Of a DNA stretch of 64,000 bases, positions 11,092 through 20,666 are shown piece by piece. The stretch is from Leifsonia aquatica H1aii. Its GTDB lineage: Bacteria; Actinomycetota; Actinomycetes; Actinomycetales; Microbacteriaceae. The notes beneath the pieces are model-generated. The model saw only the letters and a list, made by a program, of their open reading frames with translations. It was not told the DNA's origin and did not search any database. Position numbers and translations under genes: made by a program. The stretch covers positions 62,001-126,000 of the forward strand of contig NZ_AYMR01000018.1 of assembly GCF_000633535.1 (NCBI RefSeq), given 5' to 3'. Within the stretch, counting starts at the first letter, position 1. Every line of letters begins with the position of its first letter.

Positions 11092-11520
11092 TCAGCGGAG
11101 GTCGTGGTCCTCGAAGACGAGCGAGGTCTTGGTGTCGCGCACCGAGGGGATGCTGGTGAGCTCCTCCAGGATCACCCGCCGCAGGTCCTCGTTGTCGCGC
11201 GCCCGCACCAGCAGGATCACGTCGAAGTCGCCGCCGACCAGGGCGATGTGCTCGACCTCCGGGATGCCGCCGAGGGTGTCCCGCAGCGTGTGCCACTCCG
11301 ATTGGTCGACCCGCAGTGTGACGTAGGCCGACGACGCCCGCCCCGACTTCCGTGGGTCCACCTTGGCCGTGAAGCCGGTGATCACCCCGTCCTCGACCAG
11401 CCGGGCGACCCGTGCGTAGGCGTTCGCCCGCGAGACGTGGGCGGTCTCGGCCACCGCGGTGATGGAGGCGCGGCCGTCGGCGCGCAGGGCGTCCAGGATG
11501 CGTACGTCGATGTCGTCCAT
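11092..11520 (-). CDS. Lrp/AsnC-family regulator (probable BkdR-like)
   Basis: A protein of 142 residues with an N-terminal winged HTH (MDDIDVRILDALRADGRASI, then ITAVAETAHVSRANAYARV) and a C-terminal RAM/AsnC ligand domain (HIALVGGDFDVILLVRA). It is divergent from the branched-chain 2-oxoacid dehydrogenase operon, the usual place of an activator sensing leucine, isoleucine or valine. The ATG at 11520 has an AGGA 11 nt upstream; an in-frame ATG at 11532 adds four residues. Confidence 0.85.
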   Translation of the reverse strand: MDDIDVRILDALRADGRASITAVAETAHVSRANAYARVARLVEDGVITGFTAKVDPRKSGRASSAYVTLRVDQSEWHTLRDTLGGIPEVEHIALVGGDFDVILLVRARDNEDLRRVILEELTSIPSVRDTKTSLVFEDHDLR

Positions 11521-11647
11521 GGTGGGAGACATCCTGCCATGAAGATCTCCATCGCGACACCGTTCGTCTCGATACCGGCGGATCGGTGGCGCGAGCGGTC
11601 CACCGAAGTCATCCTGAGAGAGAGCGACGTCTTTCGAAGGAGAAACG

Positions 11648-12724
11648 ATGCACTCGGATGATCTGCTGCCCGGCGACACCCCGCTGAGCCTCATCGACGA
11701 GGAGGGCTCGGGCCACCCGCGCGAGCACCACCCGTTCCCGTCCGCCGACAGCCTCCTGGAGGGCTACCGGCACCTCGTGCTGGGCCGGCGCCTCAACGAG
11801 CAGGCCGACGCCCTCGTGCGCCAGGGCAAGCTGGCGGTCTACCCGTCGTCGTTCGGCCAGGAGGCCGCCGAGGTCGCCGCCGCGCTGGTGCTCGACGAGC
11901 AGGACTGGCTGTTCCCGACCTACCGCGACACGGTCGCCGTGATCACCCGCGGCGTCGACCCGTTCGACGCGCTCCTGATGCTGCGCGGCGACTGGCACTC
12001 CGGCTACGACCCCCACGCGCACCATGTCGCCCCGCAGGCGACACCGCTGGCCACCCAGCTGCTGCACGCGGTCGGGTTCGCCCACGCGGCCCGGCTGCGC
12101 GGCGAGGACACGGTCGTGCTCGCGATGTGCGGCGACGGCGCGACCAGCGAGGGCGACTTCCACGAGGCACTCAACTTCGCCGCGGTGTTCCAGCTGCCGG
12201 TCGTCTTCCTGGTGCAGAACAACGGCTACGCGATCTCCGTCCCGCTCCGCAGGCAGACGGCCGCGCCCAGCCTCGCGCACAAGGGAATCGGCTACGGGAT
12301 GCGCGGCCGCCTGGTCGACGGCAACGACCTCGCCGCGCTCCTCGCAGTCCTCGGCGACGCGGTCGGGGAGGCGCGAGACGGCGGCGGACCCACCCTCGTG
12401 GAGGCCGTCACCTACCGGGTCAAGCCGCACACCAACGCCGACGACGCCACCCGCTACCGCACTGCCGACGAGGTCGAGCCGTGGCTGGCCCGCGATCCGC
12501 TGCTGCGGATGCGCACCTGGCTGCGGGCGCAGGGGATGCTCGGCGAGGGAGACGACGCCGAGATCCACGCGCACGCCGAGAGCGTCGCGGTGCGGGTGCG
12601 CGGCCGGCTCGTCGCGGACGCGCAACCGCACCCCGAGGACCTCTTCGCCTACGTCTACGCCACCCCCACTCCGCAGCTGCGCGAGCAGGCGCAGCAGCTC
12701 GCCGCCGAGGAGGCCGCCCGATGA
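11648..12724 (+). CDS. bkdA: Branched-chain 2-oxoacid dehydrogenase E1 component, alpha subunit
   Basis: A 358-residue ThDP-binding E1 alpha with the GDG...N cofactor motif (MCGDGATSEGDFHEALNFAAVFQLP then QNNGYAIS), AVYPSSFGQEAAE at the front and VEAVTYRVKPHTNADD near the phosphorylation-loop region. Together with E1 beta and E2 it oxidatively decarboxylates branched-chain 2-oxo acids (or pyruvate; E1 type alone does not fix the substrate). A GAAGGAG ribosome site precedes the ATG. Its stop overlaps a short chimeric ORF produced by a tandem duplication. Confidence 0.88.
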   Translation: MHSDDLLPGDTPLSLIDEEGSGHPREHHPFPSADSLLEGYRHLVLGRRLNEQADALVRQGKLAVYPSSFGQEAAEVAAALVLDEQDWLFPTYRDTVAVITRGVDPFDALLMLRGDWHSGYDPHAHHVAPQATPLATQLLHAVGFAHAARLRGEDTVVLAMCGDGATSEGDFHEALNFAAVFQLPVVFLVQNNGYAISVPLRRQTAAPSLAHKGIGYGMRGRLVDGNDLAALLAVLGDAVGEARDGGGPTLVEAVTYRVKPHTNADDATRYRTADEVEPWLARDPLLRMRTWLRAQGMLGEGDDAEIHAHAESVAVRVRGRLVADAQPHPEDLFAYVYATPTPQLREQAQQLAAEEAAR

Positions 12725-12806
12725 CGCTCATGCACGACGCGCCCGCCGTCCGCGCCGCCGAGGAGGCCGCCCGATGACGCTCATGCACGACGCGCCCGCC
12801 GACCGC
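12701..12806. repeat. 53-bp tandem duplication spanning the E1 alpha/E1 beta junction
   Basis: Bases 12701-12753 are repeated at 12754-12806 with one mismatch. The unit covers the last 20 bp before the E1 alpha stop overlap and the first codons of E1 beta, so both copies contain the ATGA overlap. A 53-bp period is not a multiple of three, so the copies lie in different frames and keep both stop-start overlaps working. Confidence 0.9.
12721..12777 (+). CDS. 18-codon chimeric leader ORF between E1 alpha and E1 beta
   Basis: The ORF starts at the ATG that overlaps the E1 alpha stop (ATGA at 12721) and ends at a TGA (12775-12777) that overlaps the ATG of E1 beta. Its N-terminal half copies the start of E1 beta and its C-terminal half copies the end of E1 alpha, as expected from the duplication. 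Ribosomes leaving E1 alpha would have to translate it to reach E1 beta by coupling. Expression is inferred. Confidence 0.5.
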   Translation: MTLMHDAPAVRAAEEAAR

Positions 12807-13805
12807 TCCGCCGAGGGGACGGGTGTCCTGCGCCTCAGCATGGCGCAGGCGCTCAACCGCGCGCTCGCCGACGAGCTGGCCGCCGACCCGGCCGTGCTCG
12901 TCTTCGGCGAGGACGTCGGACCCCTCGGCGGAGTCTTCCGGATCACGGACGGGCTCACCGCCCGGTTCGGCGAGACCCGCTGCTTCGACACCCCGCTCGC
13001 GGAGGCCGGCATCGTCGGCACCGCCGTCGGCATGGCCATGAACGGGATGCGTCCGGTGGTCGAGATGCAGTTCGACGCGTTCGCCTATCCCGCGTTCGAG
13101 CAGATCGTCGACCACGTGGCCAAGATGGGCAATCGCACCCGCGGGCTGGTGCGGCTGCCGATGGTCATCCGCATCCCCTACGCCGGCGGCATCGGGGGAG
13201 TGGAGCACCACTCCGACTCGTCCGAGGCCTATTACGCGCACACCCCGGGGCTCACCGTGGTCTCGCCCGCCACGCCCGCCGACGCCTACGGTCTGCTGCG
13301 CGCGGCGATCCGCCACCCCGACCCGGTGGTCTTCCTGGAGCCGAAGAAGCTGTACTGGGCGACGGGCGAGGTGGATCCGGCGGTCCCACTTCCGGAGATC
13401 GGCCGCGCGCGCATCGCCCGCCCGGGCACGGACGCCACCATGATCGCCTACGGGCCGTCGGTGCCGGTCGCGCTCGCCGCGGCGGAGGCCGCCGCCGAGC
13501 AGGGCCGCAGCGTCGGGGTGGTCGACCTGCGCAGCCTCGTGCCGTTCGACGACGAGACCGTCTGCGACGCCGTCCGGGCGACCGGTCGCGCGGTGGTCAT
13601 CGCGGAGGCGCCCGGCTTCGCCAGCATGGCGAGCGAGATCGCCGCGCGGGTGTCGGAGCGCTGCTTCCATCACCTGCTCGCGCCGGTGCGCCGGGTGACC
13701 GGCTTCGACACTCCGTTCGCGCCGCCGAAGCTCGAGTCGTACTACCTGCCGAGCGTCGACCGGGTGCTCGACGCGATCGACTCCCTGCAGTGGGAGGACG
13801 CATGA
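12774..13805 (+). CDS. bkdB: Branched-chain 2-oxoacid dehydrogenase E1 component, beta subunit
   Basis: A 343-residue transketolase-like beta subunit: LSMAQALNRAL, VFGEDVGPLGGVFRITDGL, DTPLAEAGIVGTAVGMA, EMQFDAFAYPAFEQIVDHVAKM, GGIGGVEHHSDS and the C-terminal VTGFDTPF typical of the family. It binds the ThDP pyrophosphate side together with the alpha subunit. The ATG at 12774 is the second of two identical start regions created by the 53-bp duplication; the first ATG (12721) is out of frame and stops after 18 codons. Confidence 0.9.
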   Translation: MTLMHDAPADRSAEGTGVLRLSMAQALNRALADELAADPAVLVFGEDVGPLGGVFRITDGLTARFGETRCFDTPLAEAGIVGTAVGMAMNGMRPVVEMQFDAFAYPAFEQIVDHVAKMGNRTRGLVRLPMVIRIPYAGGIGGVEHHSDSSEAYYAHTPGLTVVSPATPADAYGLLRAAIRHPDPVVFLEPKKLYWATGEVDPAVPLPEIGRARIARPGTDATMIAYGPSVPVALAAAEAAAEQGRSVGVVDLRSLVPFDDETVCDAVRATGRAVVIAEAPGFASMASEIAARVSERCFHHLLAPVRRVTGFDTPFAPPKLESYYLPSVDRVLDAIDSLQWEDA

Positions 13806-15085
13806 CCGCGCGCGTCTTCACCCTGCCCGATCTGGGCGAGGGGCTCACGGATGCGGAGCTGGTGCGCTGGCTCGTCGCCCGCGGGGACACCGTCGCCGTC
13901 GACCAGCCGATCGCCGAGGTGGAGACGGCCAAGTCGGTCGTGGAGGTGCCGTCGCCGTTCGCCGGCGTCGTCGCGGCGCTGCACGGCGACGAAGGGGAGA
14001 CGATCGCCGTCGGCGCGCCCCTGCTGGAGGTCGAGGAGGCGTCGGAGGCCGTCGCCGCTACGGGGTCCGGTGCCGTGCTCGTCGGCTACGGCACGACCGA
14101 CGTCACCGGCTCCGCCCGCCGCGCCCGCGTGCCCGTGGGATCCGGCGGCCGTCCCGCGGCGGAGGCCGCCGTCCCGCGCATCGTGCCGGTGAGCTCGCCC
14201 GTCGTCCGCTCGCTCGCACGCACCCACGGGGTCGATCTCGCCGCGCTCCGGCCGTCCGGCGAGGGAGGCGTCGTGACCCGTGCCGACGTCGAGGCCGCGT
14301 TCGCCACCGGCACCGCGTCCGAGACCGCATCCGTGCGTAACAGCGACGCCCGCACCGGGTTGCCGCTGCGCGCCACCGAGCCGTTCTCCCGCTTCCGCCG
14401 CACCGTCGCCGAGACGATGTCGCGCAGCCGTTCCGAGATCCCGGAGGCGACGGTGTGGGTGGACGTCGACGCCACCGACCTCTGGAACGGCCGCCGCCGG
14501 CTGGCCGTCGACGGGCGCGCACCCTCCCTGCTCTCGTTCATCGCCCGCTTCGCGCTCACCGCCCTCGCCCGCCGGCCCGAGCTCGCCGGCCGGGTCACCG
14601 CCGACGGCGCCGGACTCGAGACCTTCGAGGGCGTGAACCTCGGCATCGCGGTCGACACCCCGCGCGGGCTGGTCGTCCCGGTCATCCGTCGGGCCGACGC
14701 CCTCTCCGTCCGGCAGGTCGACGCCGAGCTGGACCGCCTGGCCCGTGCGGCCCGGGAGGGCGCCCTGCCGCCGGGCGAGCTGTCCGGCTCCACGTTCACG
14801 ATCAACAACTACGGCAGCCTCGGCGTCGACGGGAGCGCCGCGATCATCAACCACCCCGAGGTCGCGATCCTGGGAGTCGGGAGGGTCCTGGAGCGCCCGT
14901 GGGTGGTGGAGGGCGCCATCGTGCCGCGCCGCATCGCCCAGCTGTCGCTCGTCTTCGACCACCGGGTGACCGACGGCGGCGTCGCGGCCGGCTTCCTGCG
15001 CGAGATCGCCGACGCGGTCGAGTCGCCGCTGGGCGTGGTGGCCGACGCGCCGCCGCCCGCCTCCCCGACCCCGGGCATAGGCTGA
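13802..15085 (+). CDS. bkdC: Branched-chain 2-oxoacid dehydrogenase E2 component (dihydrolipoamide acyltransferase)
   Basis: A 427-residue protein with one lipoyl domain (residues 1-78; lipoylated Lys44 in ETAKSVVEV), a peripheral-subunit-binding domain (about 133-170, VVRSLARTHGVDLAALRPSG) and a C-terminal catalytic domain with HRVTDGG (His387, Asp391). It transfers the acyl group to CoA. The ATG overlaps the E1 beta stop by 4 nt. No E3 gene is adjacent, so a shared dihydrolipoamide dehydrogenase encoded elsewhere is expected. Confidence 0.93.
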   Translation: MTARVFTLPDLGEGLTDAELVRWLVARGDTVAVDQPIAEVETAKSVVEVPSPFAGVVAALHGDEGETIAVGAPLLEVEEASEAVAATGSGAVLVGYGTTDVTGSARRARVPVGSGGRPAAEAAVPRIVPVSSPVVRSLARTHGVDLAALRPSGEGGVVTRADVEAAFATGTASETASVRNSDARTGLPLRATEPFSRFRRTVAETMSRSRSEIPEATVWVDVDATDLWNGRRRLAVDGRAPSLLSFIARFALTALARRPELAGRVTADGAGLETFEGVNLGIAVDTPRGLVVPVIRRADALSVRQVDAELDRLARAAREGALPPGELSGSTFTINNYGSLGVDGSAAIINHPEVAILGVGRVLERPWVVEGAIVPRRIAQLSLVFDHRVTDGGVAAGFLREIADAVESPLGVVADAPPPASPTPGIG

Positions 15086-15089
15086 GCGC

Positions 15090-15227
15090 ATGACCGACGA
15101 GAAGAACCCCGGCACCGAGAACGGCGACGACTACGACCTCAGCGAGGAGAAGCTGGTCGCCCCCGAGGAGAACATCGACTGGCTCCCGCAGCCGAGCCCG
15201 AGCGACGGCGAAGCCCCCGCTCCCTGA
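15090..15227 (+). CDS. Small acidic protein of unknown function (45 aa)
   Basis: An ATG four bases after the E2 stop opens 45 codons (MTDEKNPGTENGDDYDLSEE..., ending DGEAPAP) with strongly GC-biased third positions like the genes around it. The product is very acidic and probably disordered, with one central hydrophobic ENIDWLPQP stretch. Position suggests co-transcription with the E1-E2 genes. I recognise no family. Confidence 0.6.
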   Translation: MTDEKNPGTENGDDYDLSEEKLVAPEENIDWLPQPSPSDGEAPAP

Positions 15228-15284
15228 GCCGGCCACGGCACCGGTCCGCGACTCCACGGCGCACCCGGAGATAGTGTTGGGGGA

Positions 15285-16235
15285 GTGATACCCCGTACCT
15301 TCCCCCTCTGGCTGGCGCTCGTCATCGCGATGATCTGCGGGGCCGGCGTCGCCCTCCAATCGCGCATCAACGGGGAGCTCGGCCGCCGTCTCGACGACGG
15401 CTTCACGGCCGCCGCGATCTCGTTCGGGTCGGGTCTGATCATCCTTCTCGTCGCGCTGGCGATCGCCCCGGCCGGCCGGCGCGGACTCGGCCGGGTGCGC
15501 GACGCGCTGCGCGGCGGCGAGTTGCGCTGGTGGTACGTCTGCGGAGGCGCCGCCGGCTCGTTCCTCGTGCTCTCGCAGGGTCTGACGGCGGCGCTGCTGG
15601 GCGTCGCCCTCTTCACCGTCTCGGTCGTCGCCGGCCAGACCGTCAGCGGACTGGTGCTGGACCGGATCGGGCTCGGCCCGGGCGGCCGGCGTCCGCTGAC
15701 CCCGGCCCGCATCGCCGGTGCCGTGATCGCGTTGCTCGCCGTCACCTGGGCGGTCTCGGCGCAGTTCGGCGGCAGCGTCCCCGTGTGGATGATGCTCCTC
15801 CCGCTCATCGCCGGTCTCGGGATGGGATGGCAGCAGGCCGTGAACGGCCAGGTCCGCGTCGTCGCGGAGAGCGCCCTGACGGCGACCTTCATCAACTTCC
15901 TCGTCGGCACCACGGTGCTGGTCGTGCTGATGCTCGTGCACTGGGCGCTCGCCGGACTGCCCGCGCCCCTGCCGACCGAGCCCTGGCTCTACTTCGGCGG
16001 GGCGATCGGATGCGTCTTCATCGCGGGCGCGGCGCTCCTGGTGAGGATCACCGGAGTGCTGCTGCTCGGCCTCGCGACCGTGGCCGGCCAGCTGCTGACC
16101 GCCCTGCTGCTGGATCTGCTCGCGCCGACCTCCAGCACACCCGTGGCGTTCTCCACGATCGGAGGCACGCTGCTCGCGATCGTCGCGGTCGGTGTGGCGA
16201 GCATCCGCTGGGGCTCGCGGCGCCCCGCCGAGTGA
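15285..16235 (+). CDS. DMT-superfamily membrane protein of the YdcZ/DUF606 type
   Basis: A 316-residue integral membrane protein with about ten hydrophobic segments arranged as two similar halves; each half begins with an ALQSRINGELGRRL or WQQAVNGQVRVVAES element, the internal repeat typical of DUF606 (YdcZ) transporters. Substrate is unknown; members are proposed exporters. The GTG start at 15285 follows a G-rich ribosome site; the next gene converges on it 18 bp downstream. Confidence 0.82.
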   Translation: MIPRTFPLWLALVIAMICGAGVALQSRINGELGRRLDDGFTAAAISFGSGLIILLVALAIAPAGRRGLGRVRDALRGGELRWWYVCGGAAGSFLVLSQGLTAALLGVALFTVSVVAGQTVSGLVLDRIGLGPGGRRPLTPARIAGAVIALLAVTWAVSAQFGGSVPVWMMLLPLIAGLGMGWQQAVNGQVRVVAESALTATFINFLVGTTVLVVLMLVHWALAGLPAPLPTEPWLYFGGAIGCVFIAGAALLVRITGVLLLGLATVAGQLLTALLLDLLAPTSSTPVAFSTIGGTLLAIVAVGVASIRWGSRRPAE

Positions 16236-16253
16236 GCGTGCGCGGCGGCGGCC

Positions 16254-16805
16254 TCAGTCGAGCACGCTGAGGAAGCGCTCCGCCGCCAGCGGCTTGCGGT
16301 GCCCCTCCTTGCTCCCCGCTGGGATCCCCCCGACGTAGAGCCAGCCGAGCAACCGTTCGTTCTTCGTCAGACCGTGCATCGTGTGCACCGCCTTGACGCG
16401 TGTCTGGTGTCCGGTGCGCCAGAAGACGCCCCAGCCCGCGTCGTGCAGCAGCAGGCTCAGCATGTGCGCGACGCCCGAGGCGACCGCATCCTGCTCCCAC
16501 CCTGGCACCTTGCTGCTCTTCTTGCGGTCGGCGACGATCGCCAGCAGCAGCGGGGCGCGCAGCGGCTTGGCCGCCAGCTTCTCCGCCTCGGAGCCGCGGG
16601 CCTTCGCGTCCTTCGCGAACGCCCGGCCGAGGCGCAGCCGTGCATCGCCGCGCAACTCGATCACGCGCCACGGGTGCAGGGCGCTGTGGTCGGCGACCCG
16701 GCCCGCGGCCGCCACCAAGGGAAGCAACTCCTCGTGCGTGGGAGCGGTGTCGGTCACGCGCGAGTAGGACCGGCGCGCGCCGACCCGGGCGACGAGGTCG
16801 CTCAT
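16254..16805 (-). CDS. Nitroreductase-family protein
   Basis: A 183-residue protein with the FMN-binding nitroreductase layout: RRSYSRVTDTAPTHEELLPLV at the start, HSALHPWRVIELRGD, VASGVAHMLSLLLHDAGWGVFWRTG and a terminal LGWLYVGG. Such enzymes use NAD(P)H to reduce nitro- or quinone-like substrates; the physiological substrate is not evident. Its ATG overlaps the msrB stop by 4 nt, which suggests a role in oxidative-stress repair or redox maintenance. Confidence 0.82.
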   Translation of the reverse strand: MSDLVARVGARRSYSRVTDTAPTHEELLPLVAAAGRVADHSALHPWRVIELRGDARLRLGRAFAKDAKARGSEAEKLAAKPLRAPLLLAIVADRKKSSKVPGWEQDAVASGVAHMLSLLLHDAGWGVFWRTGHQTRVKAVHTMHGLTKNERLLGWLYVGGIPAGSKEGHRKPLAAERFLSVLD

Positions 16806-17206
16806 CCGGCGTCCGGGGTGAACCCGAGCGAGAGGGAGTTCATGCAGTAGCGATCGCCGGTGGGGGTGCCGAAGCCGTCCGGGAAGACGTGCCCCAGGTG
16901 CGAGCCGCAGTTCGCGCAGCGGACCTCGGTGCGCACCATGCCCAGGCTCGTGTCCTCGATCAGCTGCACCGCCTCCGGGCGCACCGACTCGTAGAAGCTC
17001 GGCCAGCCGCAGCCGCTGTCGAACTTGGTGCCGGACTGGAACAGCTCCGCGTCGCACGCCGCACAGGTGTAGAGGCCGGCCCGTCCCTCGTCGAGCAGCT
17101 CGCCCGTCCACGGACGCTCGGTGCCGGCCTCGCGCAGCACGGCGTACTGCTCGTCGCTCAGCTCCTCACGCCACTGGTCGTCGGTCTTCGAGACCTGGTA
17201 ATCCAT
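16802..17206 (-). CDS. msrB: Peptide-methionine (R)-S-oxide reductase MsrB
   Basis: A 134-residue MsrB: two zinc-binding CxxC pairs (CAACDAEL and CANCGSHLGHVF), the GCGWPSFYE motif and the catalytic Cys in RYCMNSLSL. It reduces methionine-R-sulfoxide in proteins using thioredoxin. I chose the ATG at 17206 (MDYQVSK) because GGAGG lies 8 nt upstream; an ATG at 17221 lacks one. Confidence 0.95.
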   Translation of the reverse strand: MDYQVSKTDDQWREELSDEQYAVLREAGTERPWTGELLDEGRAGLYTCAACDAELFQSGTKFDSGCGWPSFYESVRPEAVQLIEDTSLGMVRTEVRCANCGSHLGHVFPDGFGTPTGDRYCMNSLSLGFTPDAG

Positions 17207-17335
17207 CTGCGGTGCCTCCATGCGCGGTTCGGTGATCTGACTACACCCTAAACGGGAGCGACGGGTGGACTGTTCCCTGTTTCAGGCGCGACGTGCCGGG
17301 GGCAAACGGGCAACACACAGGACCCCGCACCTAGG

Positions 17336-17683
17336 ATGAGCGGCGAGCGTTCAACGGAAGGCGGCGGTTCGAGGGAAGGCGGCACGCGCGTGGCCGAGGC
17401 TGCAGAGCATCATGGGGCCGAGCCCCGGCGCTCCGAGCTGAGCGAACGCGACGTCGCGATCCTCGCCTTCGAACGCCAATGGTGGCGGCATGCCGGCGCC
17501 AAAGAGCAGGCCATCCGCGAGGAGTTCGGCCTGTCCGCCGCGCGGTACTATCAGCTCCTCGGAGCCCTGATCGATCGCCCGGCCGCCCTCACGCACGACC
17601 CGATGCTCGTCAAGCGGCTGCTCCGGCTCCGCGAGACGCGGCAGGCCGCCCGCCGGACCAGGACCCTCCCCTCCGACGACTGA
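17336..17683 (+). CDS. DUF3263 protein
   Basis: A 115-residue protein whose middle (about residues 35-100) is the actinobacterial DUF3263 domain: LSERDVAILAFERQWWRHAG, KEQAIREEFGLSAARYYQLL and DPMLVKRLLRLRETRQAAR. The domain looks like a small HTH. It precedes a LytR_C membrane protein by 22 bp, an arrangement I know from other actinobacteria. The N-terminal 34 residues are Gly/Glu-rich and the GTG at 17391 is an alternative start. Confidence 0.82.
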   Translation: MSGERSTEGGGSREGGTRVAEAAEHHGAEPRRSELSERDVAILAFERQWWRHAGAKEQAIREEFGLSAARYYQLLGALIDRPAALTHDPMLVKRLLRLRETRQAARRTRTLPSDD

Positions 17684-17705
17684 CCCCCGAGGAAACCACC
17701 ACACG

Positions 17706-18248
17706 ATGGCAGACAAGCACCCCCGCGACCGTTTCGACGAGATTCCGGGCGACATCCAGCGCGTCGGCGCGCACCGTGCCCCTCGCCCCCGCGGCCGCGG
17801 CTGGATCGTGGTCGGCTGGGCCGCGCTGGCGACCGTCATCCTCGTCGGTGCCGGGATCTTCGGCCTCTCGCTCGTCAACGGCGCGATCTCGTTCAACGGG
17901 TCCACGCCGTCGAGCACCCCCACCCCGACGCCGACCCCGACGCCGACCGTCCAGCCGACGGTCGACCCGAATCTGTCGGTGAACGTGCTCAACGGCACGC
18001 CGACCACCGGCCTCGGCACGAAGGTGGGGGAGGTGCTCACAGCCGCGGGGTGGAAGGTCGGGGCCGTCGCGAACGCCGACATGACCAACCTGACCCAGAC
18101 GGTCGTCTACTACGCCGACCCGGCCAAGGAGGCCGCGGCCCTCGGCGTCGCTCAGTCGCTGCCCGGCGCGACCATCCAGAACACTCAGGACTTCGCAGAC
18201 ACCGGGGCCGACATCACGGTGGTCGTCGGCTCCGACTACACCGGGTGA
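17706..18248 (+). CDS. Membrane-anchored LytR_C-domain protein
   Basis: 180 residues: a short basic cytoplasmic tail, one transmembrane helix (about 34-56, WIVVGWAALATVILVGAGIF), a Ser/Thr/Pro-rich linker made of repeated TP pairs, and a C-terminal LytR_C domain (SVNVLNGTPTTGLGTKVGEVLTAAGWKV to DITVVVGSDY). This domain is found at the end of LytR-CpsA-Psr proteins and is probably cell-wall related. It is 22 bp downstream of the DUF3263 gene. Confidence 0.8.
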   Translation: MADKHPRDRFDEIPGDIQRVGAHRAPRPRGRGWIVVGWAALATVILVGAGIFGLSLVNGAISFNGSTPSSTPTPTPTPTPTVQPTVDPNLSVNVLNGTPTTGLGTKVGEVLTAAGWKVGAVANADMTNLTQTVVYYADPAKEAAALGVAQSLPGATIQNTQDFADTGADITVVVGSDYTG

Positions 18249-18433
18249 CGCCGCCGCCGGGTCGGCGGCCGGTTCGGCACCCCACGGATCCCTTTGTTTC
18301 CGGCGTGTTTAACTTTCGACGGAATTGGTAACGGTTTCACAAAAAAGCTGGCAATTACCCGTATTCCAAGCATTAGTATCGGTCCAACGCGCGGCGCTGG
18401 ACCGCGCCCGCGACACAGCAATGGGAGTAATGC
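18249..18433 (+). promoter_or_regulatory. Long A/T-richer leader and promoter region of the cold shock gene
   Basis: The 185 bp before cspA drop sharply in G+C (18300-18380). Promoter-like elements include a TAGTAT hexamer at 18374-18379, with a hairpin (arms around 18382-18402) just downstream, then GGGAGTA before the ATG. A long structured 5' leader is usual for cspA genes and allows cold-dependent translation. Exact -35 placement is uncertain. Confidence 0.45.
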
Positions 18434-18637
18434 ATGGCGAACGGAACCGTGAAGTGGTTCAACGCTGAAAAGGGCTACGGATTCATCACCGTCGATGAGG
18501 GAGGACAGGACGTTTTCGTTCATTACTCCGCAATTGACATGTCCGGGTACAAGGTCCTCGAAGAAGGCCAGCAGGTCGTCTTCGAGGTCGGTTCGGGGAA
18601 CAAAGGTCCCCAGGCCGAGTCTGTGCGCCTGGCCTAG
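18434..18637 (+). CDS. cspA: Cold shock protein (CspA family)
   Basis: A 67-residue single cold shock domain: [16 protein letters not shown] (RNP1), DVFVHYSAI (RNP2) and a [11 protein letters not shown] end. It is a single-stranded nucleic acid chaperone that melts mRNA structure. Monocistronic, with its own leader and a hairpin after the stop. Confidence 0.97.
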   Translation: MANGTVKWFNAEKGYGFITVDEGGQDVFVHYSAIDMSGYKVLEEGQQVVFEVGSGNKGPQAESVRLA

Positions 18638-18660
18638 AACCCAGCGAATCGACGAGTGGA

Positions 18661-18682
18661 GCGCCGCCTCTCGGGGCGGCGC
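18661..18682 (+). terminator. GC hairpin after cspA
   Basis: Eight-bp perfect stem (18661-18668 with 18675-18682) and a 6-nt loop, 24 bp after the stop codon. Only two T follow, so an L-shaped or weak intrinsic terminator. Confidence 0.6.
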
Positions 18683-18793
18683 TTCCGCGTGCGCGGGGCA
18701 GTGACGCCCCGCGCACCGTCGTCCCGCCGCGACGTCGACGCGGCACCACCCTCCCTCGTCTTGCACTCCACCGCAGCGAGTGCCAGAATCGCT

Positions 18794-20483
<1,690 letters not shown>

Positions 20484-20516
20484 GTCCCGCCGCGTCGAGT
20501 CTTCTCACGCGCTGAT

Positions 20517-20552
20517 CACGAGGGCGTCTCCCGCAAGGGAGGCGCCCTCGTG
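20517..20552 (+). terminator. Intrinsic terminator of groL
   Basis: Sixteen-bp stem with a single G-T pair (20517-20532 with 20537-20552), GCAA tetraloop, followed by a short T-rich run. Located 34 bp after the groL stop. Confidence 0.85.
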
Positions 20553-20666
20553 TCGTTTCGATATGGCACCGTTATGCGGGTCGCGTTCATGCTGGACCGA
20601 CCGCTCGCTAGCCTTCTCCCAAGGGAGCGGGCGTTGTATACCGCGTCGGGAATAGAGGAGAGATCG

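Noticed and set aside
13742..15115. 457-codon minus-strand frame over the E2 gene
   Set aside because: Arg/Gly/His-rich shadow; the plus strand encodes an unambiguous lipoyl acyltransferase.
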